Part shown: in pieces, positions 1-7,976 of the stretch
How positions within the stretch are numbered: position 1 is the first letter of the stretch
Layout of the letters: the number at the start of each line of letters is the position of its first letter
DNA from: Clostridiales bacterium
GTDB taxonomy: Bacteria; Bacillota; Clostridia; TANB77; CAG-508
Direction of reading: 5' to 3'
DNA: 39,504 nt
NCBI GenBank assembly: GCA_004553715.1
Contig: SFKP01000004.1
Location: 1-39,504, forward strand
Made by a program: the position numbers and the translations under genes
Notes under the pieces: generated by a model
Database searches by the model: none
What the model was told of the DNA's origin: nothing
The model's input: only the letters and a program-made list of their open reading frames with translations

Positions 1-62
1 TTTTTTATTATGTCCATTTTTATTAAATCCTTAATTGGAGTTACAATCGCTTTTGTCCTCAT
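1..62 (-). CDS. Possible partial gene at left edge (N-terminus only)
   Basis: On the minus strand an ATG at 62-60 opens a frame that stays open to the window edge and begins MRTKAIVTPIKDLIK. It lies 37 bases downstream of the methyltransferase stop and in the same direction. Only about 20 residues are visible, the upstream ribosome-binding site is weak, and no family can be assigned. Confidence 0.25.
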   Translation of the reverse strand, partial: MRTKAIVTPIKDLIKMDIIK

Positions 63-99
63 TTTGTTCCGTCTTCAATAATTTTATTGTTGTATTATT

Positions 100-864
100 T
101 TATTTCTTTGCTAATATCCCATATAAAACTCTTTTTAACAGTATTCCTTTTTCTGTTTTATACCTTTTTACATATTCATCAAATAATTTTTTTTCAATTA
201 TGGTTCTGTGTTCAAACTTTTCCTCCTTTATTTCCGAAAAGTCATCTAATATAGGTGTTTTTAAAAGAAGTGCCATTAAATCTTCTTCTGTTTCATAATA
301 CTCATTTTGTAATATTTCAACCTTTTCAATATTCTTAAATCCTGCTTCTTTTAAATCTAAATAATCTTTTTCTGATATTGCAATTTTGTCATTATATGCT
401 TGACCTCTTCCAAAAATTTCTTTTATTTCCCAACAATCCTTCTTATCGACTCCTTCTATTACAAGGATTCCATGATTTGCTAAGCAATCATAAACTTGCT
501 TTGCTTCTATTATTGTGTGTCTTGCAGAAATTAAATCAAAAGTTTCTCTTGGAAAATTCATTTCTAAGTTATTCATTTTTGTAAATTTTACTCTTTTATT
601 TGAATATTTCTTCGCATTTTTTTTAGCTGTTTTTATCATTTCTTCAGAAAAATCTGTAGCTATTATCATTCCAACACTTGGATAATTTTTTAAAACTTCT
701 TCTCCGCCACCTGTTCCTAAATCTAAACATAATGATTTTTCATTTGTGTTTTCTTTTATTTTTTCATAAAAATCCCAATTAGTTAAATTTTCGGTTTGGA
801 ATTTTATTTGACTAAAATCCCAGTTTCCTATTCTCTCATAATATTTGAATTCATTTTCTTGCAT
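100..864 (-). CDS. Class I SAM-dependent methyltransferase
   Basis: A 254-residue protein with the Rossmann-fold methyltransferase motif I DLGTGGGEEVL at about residues 48-58. An acidic strand end IIATDFSEEMI follows, where the ribose of S-adenosylmethionine would bind, and then a motif-IV-like stretch DLISARHTI. This resembles small class I methyltransferases that act on small molecules or RNA; the substrate cannot be read from sequence. The ATG at 864 is preceded by AAAGGAAAG. It is downstream of and co-directional with the VanW gene, about 60 bases away, so it may share a transcript. Cytoplasmic, with no membrane segment. Confidence 0.85.
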   Translation of the reverse strand: MQENEFKYYERIGNWDFSQIKFQTENLTNWDFYEKIKENTNEKSLCLDLGTGGGEEVLKNYPSVGMIIATDFSEEMIKTAKKNAKKYSNKRVKFTKMNNLEMNFPRETFDLISARHTIIEAKQVYDCLANHGILVIEGVDKKDCWEIKEIFGRGQAYNDKIAISEKDYLDLKEAGFKNIEKVEILQNEYYETEEDLMALLLKTPILDDFSEIKEEKFEHRTIIEKKLFDEYVKRYKTEKGILLKRVLYGILAKK

Positions 865-924
865 TTTTATTCTTTCCTTTATTTTTATATTAGGTTATAT
901 ATTAAATTTTTTCTATTAGTTATC

Positions 925-2835
925 TTAATCTTCCGTTGAAGTTTCCGGTTCTGTTGGATCTTCTAGAGTTTCTGATTCACCTGTTTCTTCCGGTTTTTCT
1001 GGCTCTGGTTCTGTCTCTGTTTCTTCTGGTGTGGTTGGTTTTACTGGTTCTTCTGGAATAGCTGGAGTGACTGGTTCTGTTGGAGTAACTACTGTTTCTT
1101 TCGTTCCTACTGTAATATATTTATTCATTGGTGCAAAATAGTCTTTTGATATTTGCTCCCTTTTTATTTCTATTCCATTTTTGCTATATATTTTATATGT
1201 AGTGCTATTGCATCCTCTCATTCCTTGCTGTGTAACTTTTTGGTATCCCACTTCTTTTGTTGAATCATATTCATAAATTGTTTTAAATCCTATATAATTC
1301 GAAACAATAGAAACTATTTCTATATCATATTCATCAGACTCTTTTTTACCGTAAATTTCAACTGTTGCTATTCCATTTTTTGCAGATGCTTTTATCATTA
1401 TTGGTTCTTCTCTTGTGTTTTTAAATTTAAAATCTAAGGTTCCATAAGATACTGTAGCATCTTTCCCTGGGTCTAAATACGCTGCTATATGTGCATGGTT
1501 GTGTCTTTCTACAATAGTTAAATTGGCATATATTGCTGCATTGTATAGTGTAGAAGATATTTGGCAAATTCCTCCTCCTACCATGCTTACACTTCTTCCT
1601 CCAGAATATCCAGCACCTAATTTATACCCTTTTGCAACTGTTCTTGGTCCTAAAGCATTATTGAATGAAAAAATTTCTCCTGGATTAATTATCATTTCAT
1701 TTATTGTCTTTGATGCAACTTTTAGGTTAGTTGATCTTGAAACATTGCTTTCATCATATTTAGTAGTACATTTTCCAAGTAAATCTGGGAATTGCTTATC
1801 TGCACTTATTGATACTTTTTTTACCTTTGCTTCTATGATAATTAATGGGATTTCGTATTCTTGCTTTTCTTCACTTAAAATTTTTTTTGCTTCATCTATA
1901 TCTATATCAATTCCATTTTCCGAAGAGTAAATTTTGAAAGGTTCTTCTTCATAATATGCATCTTTTGGTTCTTTGTAGATTTCCTCTCTGATTTCTTCGA
2001 TATTTATTGCTTCTGGTTTTTTATTAATAGTTTTTATTTCTATTTTCGAAGCACCATTTGTTTGTATATATTCTATAATTTTTGCTTCGAATTCCTCTAA
2101 ATCGAATCCTTTTCCGGGTTCTCCTTCTTTTATAATTAATTTATCATCTTCTATACAATATGTACTTTCTTTTAATCCATTTGGTATTTTTAAACAAATT
2201 TCATTCACCACATGTTTTAAGCTTTTTTCATCAATTGTCATATCTGTTTTTATGTTTTTACCTTTCAATTCATTTATTAAAATAGTAAAATTATTTTCAA
2301 AAATATTTCCGTTTCGTCCTTCTGTATATGCTTCTTCAACTGCGTCTTTAATGTTATATGTAATATTTAAATTTTCTTTAATTATTGAAAAATATTTCCC
2401 ATCAACATTTACTATAATTTCTTGATTTTTTTGCATTTCATTTTGAATAAATATTAATGCTTCTTCTTTTGTTAAATCTTTAACCAATATATTATTTATT
2501 TTTATTCCTGACATTATCTTACTATTGCCCATATTCATAATTGCAAATATTGTAGATAATAATAAACCGCAAATTATTATAATCATTAAAATTGTAATCG
2601 CTTTACCAATATTTGTGGTTTTTGATTTTATTTGCTCTTTGGCTTCTTTTTTATCCTCTTTGTGATTTTTAATTTCTTTTTTTGTCTCCAATTCATTTTT
2701 TTCTTCAATTTTTGTTTCTTCTTTATTTGTTTTTATTTCAGCTACATTTGAATTTATAGAATCTTCTCCTATTATTTTTGCTGATAATCTTTCTTTGTTT
2801 TTTTCTATTTCTTCTGTAAAATTTACTTTATTCAT
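925..2835 (-). CDS. VanW family protein with YoaR-like N-terminal domain
   Basis: A 636-residue membrane-anchored, externally facing protein. The first ~75 residues are a charged Lys/Glu-rich cytoplasmic tail. One transmembrane helix follows (about residues 78-101, IGKAITILMIIIICGLLLS), then a YoaR-like putative peptidoglycan-binding region. The VanW domain lies at about 360-490 and contains NPGEIFSFN, GGGICQISSTLYNAA and ERHNHAH. The tail is a Pro/Glu/Thr-rich low-complexity stretch typical of a wall-spanning spacer. VanW is associated with some vancomycin-resistance clusters but is common in Clostridia outside them; no van genes are nearby, so a cell-wall role is an inference. Its start has an AGAGGT-type site upstream. 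Confidence 0.88.
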   Translation of the reverse strand: MNKVNFTEEIEKNKERLSAKIIGEDSINSNVAEIKTNKEETKIEEKNELETKKEIKNHKEDKKEAKEQIKSKTTNIGKAITILMIIIICGLLLSTIFAIMNMGNSKIMSGIKINNILVKDLTKEEALIFIQNEMQKNQEIIVNVDGKYFSIIKENLNITYNIKDAVEEAYTEGRNGNIFENNFTILINELKGKNIKTDMTIDEKSLKHVVNEICLKIPNGLKESTYCIEDDKLIIKEGEPGKGFDLEEFEAKIIEYIQTNGASKIEIKTINKKPEAINIEEIREEIYKEPKDAYYEEEPFKIYSSENGIDIDIDEAKKILSEEKQEYEIPLIIIEAKVKKVSISADKQFPDLLGKCTTKYDESNVSRSTNLKVASKTINEMIINPGEIFSFNNALGPRTVAKGYKLGAGYSGGRSVSMVGGGICQISSTLYNAAIYANLTIVERHNHAHIAAYLDPGKDATVSYGTLDFKFKNTREEPIMIKASAKNGIATVEIYGKKESDEYDIEIVSIVSNYIGFKTIYEYDSTKEVGYQKVTQQGMRGCNSTTYKIYSKNGIEIKREQISKDYFAPMNKYITVGTKETVVTPTEPVTPAIPEEPVKPTTPEETETEPEPEKPEETGESETLEDPTEPETSTED

Positions 2836-2868
2836 AGATATTTACCTCTTTGCTCCCATTATATTTTC

Positions 2869-2897
2869 ATTGTACCATACCTATTTTTTTTTTACAA
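2869..2897 (-). promoter_or_regulatory. Predicted sigma-A promoter of the VanW gene
   Basis: On the minus strand, TTGTAA (2897-2892) and TACAAT (2874-2869) are separated by 17 bases and sit about 35 bases upstream of the VanW start codon. Sequence match only. Confidence 0.5.
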
Positions 2898-2913
2898 TTG
2901 TTATATATAAAAT

Positions 2914-3108
2914 TTATTTGAAAAATACTTCCAATATTGATTTGTTTAAGACTTGAGATATTTTCTCCATTGTTTCTATCGATGGATTACTCCTTGTTCC
3001 GTTTTCCAAATGGCAAATATATCCTACTGAAACTCCTGTTAAATCAGCTAATTCTGACATTGTTAAGCCTCTTTCTTTTCTGTATTTTCTTAATTTAGTT
3101 TCGTACAT
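2914..3108 (-). CDS. Small XRE-family helix-turn-helix regulator
   Basis: A 64-residue protein made almost entirely of one XRE/Cro-type helix-turn-helix. LRKYRKERGLTMSELADLTG gives helices 1-2, VSVGYICHLENG the recognition helix, and SIETMEKISQVL the closing helices. It starts with a strong AAGGAGGT site. It is divergent from a second XRE-type gene at 3263, with 154 bases between them. Such pairs often cross-regulate, as in phage or SOS-like switches, but the target here is unknown. It contains no in-frame CGG; the only CGG triplet spans AAC GGA. Confidence 0.85.
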   Translation of the reverse strand: MYETKLRKYRKERGLTMSELADLTGVSVGYICHLENGTRSNPSIETMEKISQVLNKSILEVFFK

Positions 3109-3134
3109 ATTTTTACCTCCTTGTCATATTAGCA

Positions 3135-3164
3135 ATAATATCACATGTCTTTTTGCCAAGTCAA
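3135..3164 (-). promoter_or_regulatory. Predicted promoter of the small XRE regulator
   Basis: TTGACT (3164-3159) is followed after 17-18 bases by a TATTAT-like -10 on the minus strand, upstream of the AAGGAGGT site. It shares the divergent control region with the next promoter. Confidence 0.45.
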
Positions 3165-3202
3165 GTTTTTGAGTATAATTTGTATCTTTTTTTGTTTACC
3201 AG

Positions 3203-3231
3203 TAGACAACTTCTGAAATTTTTTATATAAT
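3203..3231 (+). promoter_or_regulatory. Predicted promoter of the XRE-S24 repressor
   Basis: TAGACA (3203-3208) and a perfect TATAAT (3226-3231) are 17 bases apart and end 31 bases before the ATG at 3263. Confidence 0.55.
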
Positions 3232-3262
3232 ATTTCTATATTTTAGTAAAAGAGGTATTGTT

Positions 3263-3832
3263 ATGATTGGGGATATGATTGCAAAAGCTAGAGAAGAAAA
3301 GAATATGACTAAAGCTGAACTTGCTCGCCTTGCAAATATTGATTTAGGTCACTTATCGCATATTGAAAAAGGAGAAAGAAATCCTAGTCATAAAACATTA
3401 AAATTGATTTGCCAAGCTTTAGAAATACCTTATCAACAATTAATGTATACATATGATAAAAACCTTAGCGAGGAACAAGAATCTTATGGTGCACTAGACC
3501 ATATGTCATATGATAAAATTATTCTTGTAGATACTATAGATAATTTTATTACTTGTCCAGCGAATATGCCAGGTGCCTCTCTTGCAGTAAAGATGCCAGA
3601 TGATTCAATGGCTCCTACCTTCAAAAAAGGAGATACACTTTTTATTGAGTTTAATACTTTGTTGGATAACAAAGAGGTTGGTATTTTTTCTGTAGATGAT
3701 AAAATTTATATAAGAAGATTTATCGGTAAGAAGAATAAAGTTATCTTGGATGCAGATAATCCACATGTCAAAAAGCTAGAATTAGCTAAAAATCAACCTT
3801 TTTTCATTATTGGCAAAATTTTAAATAAATAA
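3263..3832 (+). CDS. XRE helix-turn-helix / S24 LexA-like repressor
   Basis: A 189-residue two-domain regulator. Residues 1-60 are an XRE helix-turn-helix (AREEKNMTKAELARLANI, then DLGHLSHIEKGERNPS). Residues ~95-189 are an S24/LexA-CI type peptidase fold: PDDSMAPTFKKGDTLFIE carries the catalytic-Ser motif (DDSMAPT), and KIYIRRFIGKKNK supplies the region of the catalytic Lys. Proteins of this class self-cleave when RecA filaments form, releasing their operators. An Ala/Gly-type cleavage site is not obvious (MPGASLAV is a candidate), so SOS responsiveness is an inference. It is divergent from the small XRE gene. Confidence 0.85.
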   Translation: MIGDMIAKAREEKNMTKAELARLANIDLGHLSHIEKGERNPSHKTLKLICQALEIPYQQLMYTYDKNLSEEQESYGALDHMSYDKIILVDTIDNFITCPANMPGASLAVKMPDDSMAPTFKKGDTLFIEFNTLLDNKEVGIFSVDDKIYIRRFIGKKNKVILDADNPHVKKLELAKNQPFFIIGKILNK

Positions 3833-3927
3833 TTTTGTAAATTTTTTTAAATTTTTGTAAAAAAATCTTGAATATTATATTTTTTATATATATAATAATA
3901 GAAGCTAAAGATAAAAGAGGTATAAAA

Positions 3928-4395
3928 ATGGAATTATTAAAAAATATATTTTTTAACACAGATAAATTATTAAGAAATTCTTGTATAAAAATTTCATATA
4001 CAGGTACTTTTTTCGAGAATGATTCAGAAGAAGTATATATTCATTATGGTTTTGGCCCTAACTGGGAAAATGTTTCTGAAATAAAAATGGAAAAAACTGA
4101 ACTTGGTTTTCAATCAGAAGTACAATTGTTAGATTATGATACTTTCAATTTCTGTTTTAGGAATCAAGATGATGAATGGGACAATAACAATTCTCAAAAC
4201 TATGTTGTAGAATTAGAACAACCTTCTTTAGATTTGATAGTTAAAGAAGAAGAATTTTCTTTAGATAGACCAAATAGACTTAGAAAATCTTATTTGTGGA
4301 GTAAAAAAATTAGAATCTCGATATATAAAATAATAACATATATTCCTAAAATCATTTCAGGAAATTATAAAAGAAAATTAAATAATAATAATTAA
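3928..4395 (+). CDS. Carbohydrate-binding module protein (CBM25/53-like)
   Basis: A 155-residue protein. I chose the ATG at 3928 because AAAGAGGTATAAAA precedes it, rather than an in-frame upstream start. Residues ~15-95 resemble starch-binding CBM25/53 modules: YTGTFF, VYIHYGFGPNWENVSEIKM, FCFRNQDDEWDNNNSQNY, with the WDNN motif typical of the family. The C-terminal ~50 residues are basic and hydrophobic (WSKKIRISIYKIITYIPKII) and may associate with a membrane. No catalytic domain and no signal peptide are present, so it is probably an intracellular polysaccharide-associated protein. Convergent with the SDR gene. It lies on the strand opposite to replication. Confidence 0.75.
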   Translation: MELLKNIFFNTDKLLRNSCIKISYTGTFFENDSEEVYIHYGFGPNWENVSEIKMEKTELGFQSEVQLLDYDTFNFCFRNQDDEWDNNNSQNYVVELEQPSLDLIVKEEEFSLDRPNRLRKSYLWSKKIRISIYKIITYIPKIISGNYKRKLNNNN

Positions 4396-4398
4396 TAT

Positions 4399-4428
4399 AA
4401 AAGCTAGAGTTTTAAACTCTAGCTTTTA
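4399..4428. terminator. Bidirectional terminator between CBM and SDR genes
   Basis: A near-perfect inverted repeat, AAAGCTAGAG and CTCTAGCTTT around TTTAAA, lies between two convergent stop codons. Confidence 0.75.
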
Positions 4429-5155
4429 AGTTATTACCCATCCACCATTTGGTGATATTATTTGCCCTGTTGTAAATTCATCTTCAATTAGCCATTTAAC
4501 ACATCTATATATATCAATTGGCTCTCCGATTTTTCCTAAAGGAACCTCATTTTTTATCTGTTCTCTAATTATTTCATCAAGTTCATTATTCATATCTGTA
4601 TTAATTATTCCAGGAGCAATAGAATTTACCCTAATATTTGATGGCCCATATTCTTTAGCAAGTGATTTTGTCATTGCATCAATACCTGCTTTTGATATTG
4701 AATATATACTTTCTAGTGATGCTCCAACTAATCCCCAAACAGATGATATATTAATTATCAACCCGTTTTTTTTCGTGTACCATGTGTTCTAATGCTTTTT
4801 GAGAGCAATAAAATGCTGATTTTAAATTTGTATTTATCATTTCATCCCAATCTTCTTCTGTTACATCTGAAAACATTTGCATCTTAGCTATTCCTGCATT
4901 ATTTATTAATACATCTATTTTATCGAATTTATTTACAGCAAATTCTATAAGACTAGCAGCTTCTTCTCTCTTAGAAACATCTGCCTTATATATATCTACA
5001 AAAATGCCTTCTTTTTCTAATTTCGTTTTTAATTCTTTTGCTTCTTTTTCAGATTTATTATAGTTTGCAATAACATGATTTCCTTCTTTTGCTAGGTTTT
5101 CTGCAATACATCTTCCTATACCTCTTGATGCTCCTGTTACTATAATTGTTTTCAT
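4426..5155 (-). CDS. SDR-family oxidoreductase (FabG-like), recoded by +1 shift at CGG
   Basis: A short-chain dehydrogenase/reductase of 242 residues once one base is skipped. The first frame (5155 down to about 4763) holds the NAD(P)-binding motif TGASRGIG at residues 8-15 and NNAG near 89. The second frame holds NISSVWG, the active-site YSISKAG (Tyr-x3-Lys) and the C-terminal NGGWVIT. The break is codon 131, AAA CGG GTT. Skipping the C gives AAA GGG TTG and restores the KGLIINISS strand, whose glycine is usual in FabG-like enzymes. Both halves are needed for cofactor binding and catalysis. The substrate is unknown; the family reduces 3-oxoacyl or sugar-type carbonyls. An A8 run precedes the site, so simple slippage or an indel error is an alternative at this locus. 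Confidence 0.8.
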
Positions 5156-5174
5156 TATACCACTTCCTTTTTTT

Positions 5175-5202
5175 ATTATATCAATTCTTTTGGCTATGTC
5201 AA
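5175..5202 (-). promoter_or_regulatory. Consensus promoter of the SDR gene
   Basis: On the minus strand, TTGACA (5202-5197) and TATAAT (5180-5175) with a 16-base spacer lie about 20 bases before the SDR ATG, which has an AAGGAAGTGG site. Confidence 0.65.
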
Positions 5203-5203
5203 T

Positions 5204-5237
5204 GCTAAAAAAACCTAGATATTTGTTATCTAGGTTT

Positions 5238-5238
<1 letters not shown>
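5204..5238 (-). terminator. Terminator of the Lys-Glu-Thr tRNA operon
   Basis: On the minus strand AAACCTAGATA and TATCTAGGTTT form a hairpin followed by a run of T, directly after the CCA end of tRNA-Thr. Confidence 0.75.
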
Positions 5239-5313
<75 letters not shown>

Positions 5314-5327
5314 ATATTAGATTTTAT

Positions 5328-5402
5328 TGGTGACCCGTACGGGAATCGAACCCATGTCTCCGCCGTGAAAGGGCGATGTCTTAACCGCTTGACCAACGGG
5401 CC
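5328..5402 (-). tRNA. tRNA-Glu (UUC)
   Basis: Acceptor GGCCCGT pairs with ACGGGTC. The anticodon loop CTTTCAC gives UUC, the T-loop is GTTCGAT, and CCA is encoded. Middle gene of the three-tRNA transcript. Confidence 0.95.
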
Positions 5403-5406
5403 TTAT

Positions 5407-5441
5407 ATAAATACTAATTATAATAAATATAATTAGTATTT
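5407..5441. repeat. Perfect hairpin between tRNA-Glu and tRNA-Lys
   Basis: AAATACTAATTATA and TATAATTAGTATTT form about 14 base pairs around ATAAA. It lacks a clear T run, so it may be an RNA-processing spacer rather than a terminator. Confidence 0.6.
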
Positions 5442-5444
5442 ATT

Positions 5445-5520
5445 TGGTGAGCCATCCGCGACTCGAACGCGGGACAACTTGATTAAAAGTCAAGTGCTCT
5501 ACCACCTGAGCTAATGGCCC
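5445..5520 (-). tRNA. tRNA-Lys (UUU)
   Basis: Acceptor GGGCCAT pairs with ATGGCTC. The anticodon loop CTTTTAA gives UUU, the T-arm contains GTTCGAGT, and CCA is encoded. First gene of the transcript that continues through Glu and Thr. Confidence 0.95.
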
Positions 5521-5574
5521 ATAATCCAATTATAAGAATTATAGAAGCAACTGCTTTTATACAGCTGCTTATCT

Positions 5575-5603
5575 ATATTACAACATTTTTTTTAATATGT
5601 CAA
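5575..5603 (-). promoter_or_regulatory. Promoter of the Lys-Glu-Thr tRNA operon
   Basis: TTGACA (5603-5598) and TAATAT (5580-5575) with a 17-base spacer on the minus strand, 55 bases upstream of tRNA-Lys. Confidence 0.6.
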
Positions 5604-5630
5604 CGGTTTTTCAATATTTTTTCATTTTTT

Positions 5631-5786
5631 TGTTAATTTTCAGACCAAAATTTTCAAATTAGTAGCTCTACATGTCAGTTGCACTTTTCTTTTCGTGCTT
5701 TAGCCTAAGAAAAGGAAATGTCCAACCGACAGCAAGATGGAGCGGATTATATATTGATTATATATTAATTAGTCTGAAATGTAACA
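5631..5786. repeat. Palindromic MITE-like repeat, copy 1
   Basis: About 156 bases bounded by inverted ends (TGTTAATTTTCAGACCAA and the complementary TTAGTCTGAAATGTAACA). The inside is a long foldback, with GTTGCACTTTTCTTTTC pairing with the AAGGAAATGTCCAAC side. A second copy in opposite orientation lies at 37003-37146. It encodes nothing. Each copy is next to a tRNA cluster, suggesting a dispersed mobile palindrome or a conserved structured RNA. Confidence 0.7.
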
Positions 5787-5791
5787 TTTGT

Positions 5792-5971
5792 TTAGTTTAA
5801 CTTTTCTAAAATGTCCTCTACATCTAGTCCATGAACGCTACATGCCTCTTCTAAAGTTTCTGCTTGTGATGCTGGACATCCTAAGCAATGCATTCCTGCT
5901 TCTAATAATATATTAGCTTTTTCTGGCGTTTTTTCTAATATTTCTCCTATTGTTGTTGTTTTGTCGTACAT
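5792..5971 (-). CDS. DUF1858 family small protein
   Basis: A 59-residue protein, starting ATG at 5971 after AAGGAGGGAAA, of the DUF1858 (hybrid-cluster-protein-associated redox disulfide) type. It reads MYDKTTTIGEILEKTPEKAN and then has the family signature GMHCLGCPASQAETLEEAC, with the CxxC pair in the middle and a third Cys. The helical N-terminus and C-terminal LDVEDILEKLN also fit. These small cytosolic proteins are presumed redox-linked, with no proven reaction. Monocistronic, divergent from the secretion-like operon, with the palindromic repeat immediately downstream. Confidence 0.85.
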   Translation of the reverse strand: MYDKTTTIGEILEKTPEKANILLEAGMHCLGCPASQAETLEEACSVHGLDVEDILEKLN

Positions 5972-6038
5972 TGTAAATTTCCCTCCTTATACTGTTCTTT
6001 TTATTTTTAATATTTTATCACATTTTTTCAAAAAAGTA

Positions 6039-6067
6039 TAGACAAATTTATTTTATTGTAGTATTAT
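6039..6067 (+). promoter_or_regulatory. Predicted promoter of the VirD4 operon
   Basis: TAGACA (6039-6044) and TATTAT (6062-6067), spacer 17. A minus-strand TTGTCT overlaps the same bases and may be the -35 of the divergent DUF1858 gene. The leader to the VirD4 start is about 170 bases. Confidence 0.45.
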
Positions 6068-6094
6068 GGAAAAAATTGGAAAGGTGGTGTTTAA

Positions 6095-6226
6095 ATTTTA
6101 GTACATTGTTTTTTTATTTCATTTATTATTAATCTTTTTATTACATTTTATACAATTTATTCTTTTTTCGAAATGAAGATTTTTCATTCTCTTCAAGGTT
6201 CCAAATTAAAATTCAAAAAATTATAA
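6095..6226 (+). CDS. Possible 43-residue membrane peptide with ATT start
   Basis: A frame of 44 codons fills the leader before VirD4 and ends 12 bases before it. It has no ATG near its beginning. The candidate start is ATT at 6095, seven bases after AAGGTGG. The product would have one hydrophobic segment (CFFISFIINLFITFYTIY), then a basic tail GSKLKFKKL. The site plus uninterrupted frame support it, but a T-rich leader can give chance hydrophobic frames. If real, it is a small membrane subunit of the downstream secretion-like system. Confidence 0.3.
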   Translation: MLVHCFFISFIINLFITFYTIYSFFEMKIFHSLQGSKLKFKKL

Positions 6227-6238
6227 GGAGGTTTTTTA

Positions 6239-7948
6239 TTGAGATTTCTCATGTTTATTTGTCGTGTCATTTTTATTTTGCTCTTCACTTTTATTGCATT
6301 TAATTGTTGTTTTAATTTATTTTCTTCTATTTTTTTTGCCACTTCTTTTGTTTTTCCCTATGCGATTTACCCATTTGATATTTGCCAAAAGGCGCCTGTT
6401 GCATGGCATCATATAAAGCTTTTATATATTTTAACATTTTTGTTTTCTACAGTTGTTATTCTAAATTCCATTTTTTCATTTTTCTATAACAAATACCATA
6501 AAAAAGATGTTAGGAAACATCTTTTTAAGAAAAAAACTAAACCTAAAGGTCTTAATTTATTAATTGGAAAATCTGAAAAAACAAATGAGCTAGTTTATTT
6601 GCCTGAACGCAGCCTTTATCAAAATATTCTAATTACAGGAACTATTGGAACTGGGAAAACCTCTTCTGCAATGTACCCTTTTGCGAAACAGCTTATTGAC
6701 TATAAAAACAATAGTCCTTACGAAAAACTTGGAATGCTTATTTTAGATGTTAAAGGCAACTTTTATAAACAAATAACCGAATTTTGCAGAGAATCTAACC
6801 GATTGGATGATTTAATCGTCATCGAAATTGGAGGAGAATTTACTTATAACCCTTTAGATAAACCAGAGCTTTCCGCAACTGTTTTAGCATCAAGGCTAAA
6901 AAACATATTAACTCTTTTTTCTCCCGAAACTTCTGAATCGTATTGGCTAGATAAGGCTGAACAGGTTCTTGCAGAAGCTATTAAAATCTGTAGATTATAC
7001 AATAACGGCTATGTTGATTTTTCTGACCTACATAGATTAATTAATGATGAAACTTATTTTAATTCAAGAATTGAAAATATCAAAATTAAATTTTTAAATC
7101 ACGAGTTTTCAAGATGCGCTATGTATAATTTATATTCTGCTCTTAAATTTTTTCAAGAAGAATTTAAAATGTTAGATTCTAGAGTTCTTTCCATTCTTAA
7201 ATCTGAAATTTCTAGAATGACTTCCACTTTTATTTCTGATTATGATGTTATGCGTACATTTTGCCCGAAAAAAGATGATGTTAATTTTACAGGTTTTAAA
7301 GAAGTTTTAGAAAAAGGCAAAATTGTTGTTCTTAATATGAATATTTCTGAGTATAAAAATCTTTCTCGAATAATTGCTGCATATTTAAAAATGGATTTTC
7401 AAACAGAAATATTAATGACTCTTTCTTCTGGTAAAATTAGAAAAAGTGCTTTTATTTGTGATGAATACCACGAATATGTAACCGAAACAGATAGCAACTT
7501 TTTTGCTCAAAGTAGAGAGGCAATGTCAATTAATATTGTTGCTACCCAAAGTTACAGTTCTCTTTTAAATAGTATTAAAAATGAAGCAGCAACTAAAGTT
7601 ATTATACAAAATTTAATTAATAAATTATGGTTTAGAAATGATGATTTATTCACAATTGAAACTGCTCAAAAACAAATTGGTAAAGAGGATAAAACTAGAA
7701 TTTCCAAAAGTTTTTCTGAAAATGCTCAAAAGACTTTTTATAATTATTTCACCAATTCTCTTAATTCAAAGGATTCCAGCATTTCTGAAAGCATTAGCAG
7801 TTTTGTAAATTCAGATTTTGTCTACGATTATAATTTTTTTACTCGCTCTCTTGAAACTTTTTCTTGTCTTTCTTTTCTTTCTAATGGAGATAAAATTATT
7901 TCTCCAGATAAATTAAAATTATTCCCATATTTTCAATCAAAAAAATAG
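6239..7948 (+). CDS. VirD4/TraG-like type IV coupling ATPase
   Basis: A 569-residue coupling-protein-like ATPase. TTG start at 6239 after TAAGGAGG. Two N-terminal membrane segments (about 5-40 and 60-83) precede the ATPase domain. Walker A is GTIGTGKT at 134-141 and Walker B is AFICDEYHEY near 405; NMNISEYKNLSRIIAAYLKMDF and a VATQSYSSL motif complete the TraD/TraG-type fold. Family members hexamerise at the membrane and feed substrates into a type IV secretion channel. It leads an operon with pilin-like, VirB6-like and VirB3-like genes. No relaxase is visible in the window, so protein export, DNA transfer or a remnant all remain possible. It is encoded head-on to replication. Confidence 0.85.
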   Translation: MRFLMFICRVIFILLFTFIAFNCCFNLFSSIFFATSFVFPYAIYPFDICQKAPVAWHHIKLLYILTFLFSTVVILNSIFSFFYNKYHKKDVRKHLFKKKTKPKGLNLLIGKSEKTNELVYLPERSLYQNILITGTIGTGKTSSAMYPFAKQLIDYKNNSPYEKLGMLILDVKGNFYKQITEFCRESNRLDDLIVIEIGGEFTYNPLDKPELSATVLASRLKNILTLFSPETSESYWLDKAEQVLAEAIKICRLYNNGYVDFSDLHRLINDETYFNSRIENIKIKFLNHEFSRCAMYNLYSALKFFQEEFKMLDSRVLSILKSEISRMTSTFISDYDVMRTFCPKKDDVNFTGFKEVLEKGKIVVLNMNISEYKNLSRIIAAYLKMDFQTEILMTLSSGKIRKSAFICDEYHEYVTETDSNFFAQSREAMSINIVATQSYSSLLNSIKNEAATKVIIQNLINKLWFRNDDLFTIETAQKQIGKEDKTRISKSFSENAQKTFYNYFTNSLNSKDSSISESISSFVNSDFVYDYNFFTRSLETFSCLSFLSNGDKIISPDKLKLFPYFQSKK

Positions 7949-7976
7949 CACATTGTGCTTTATGTAAGGAGGTTTT

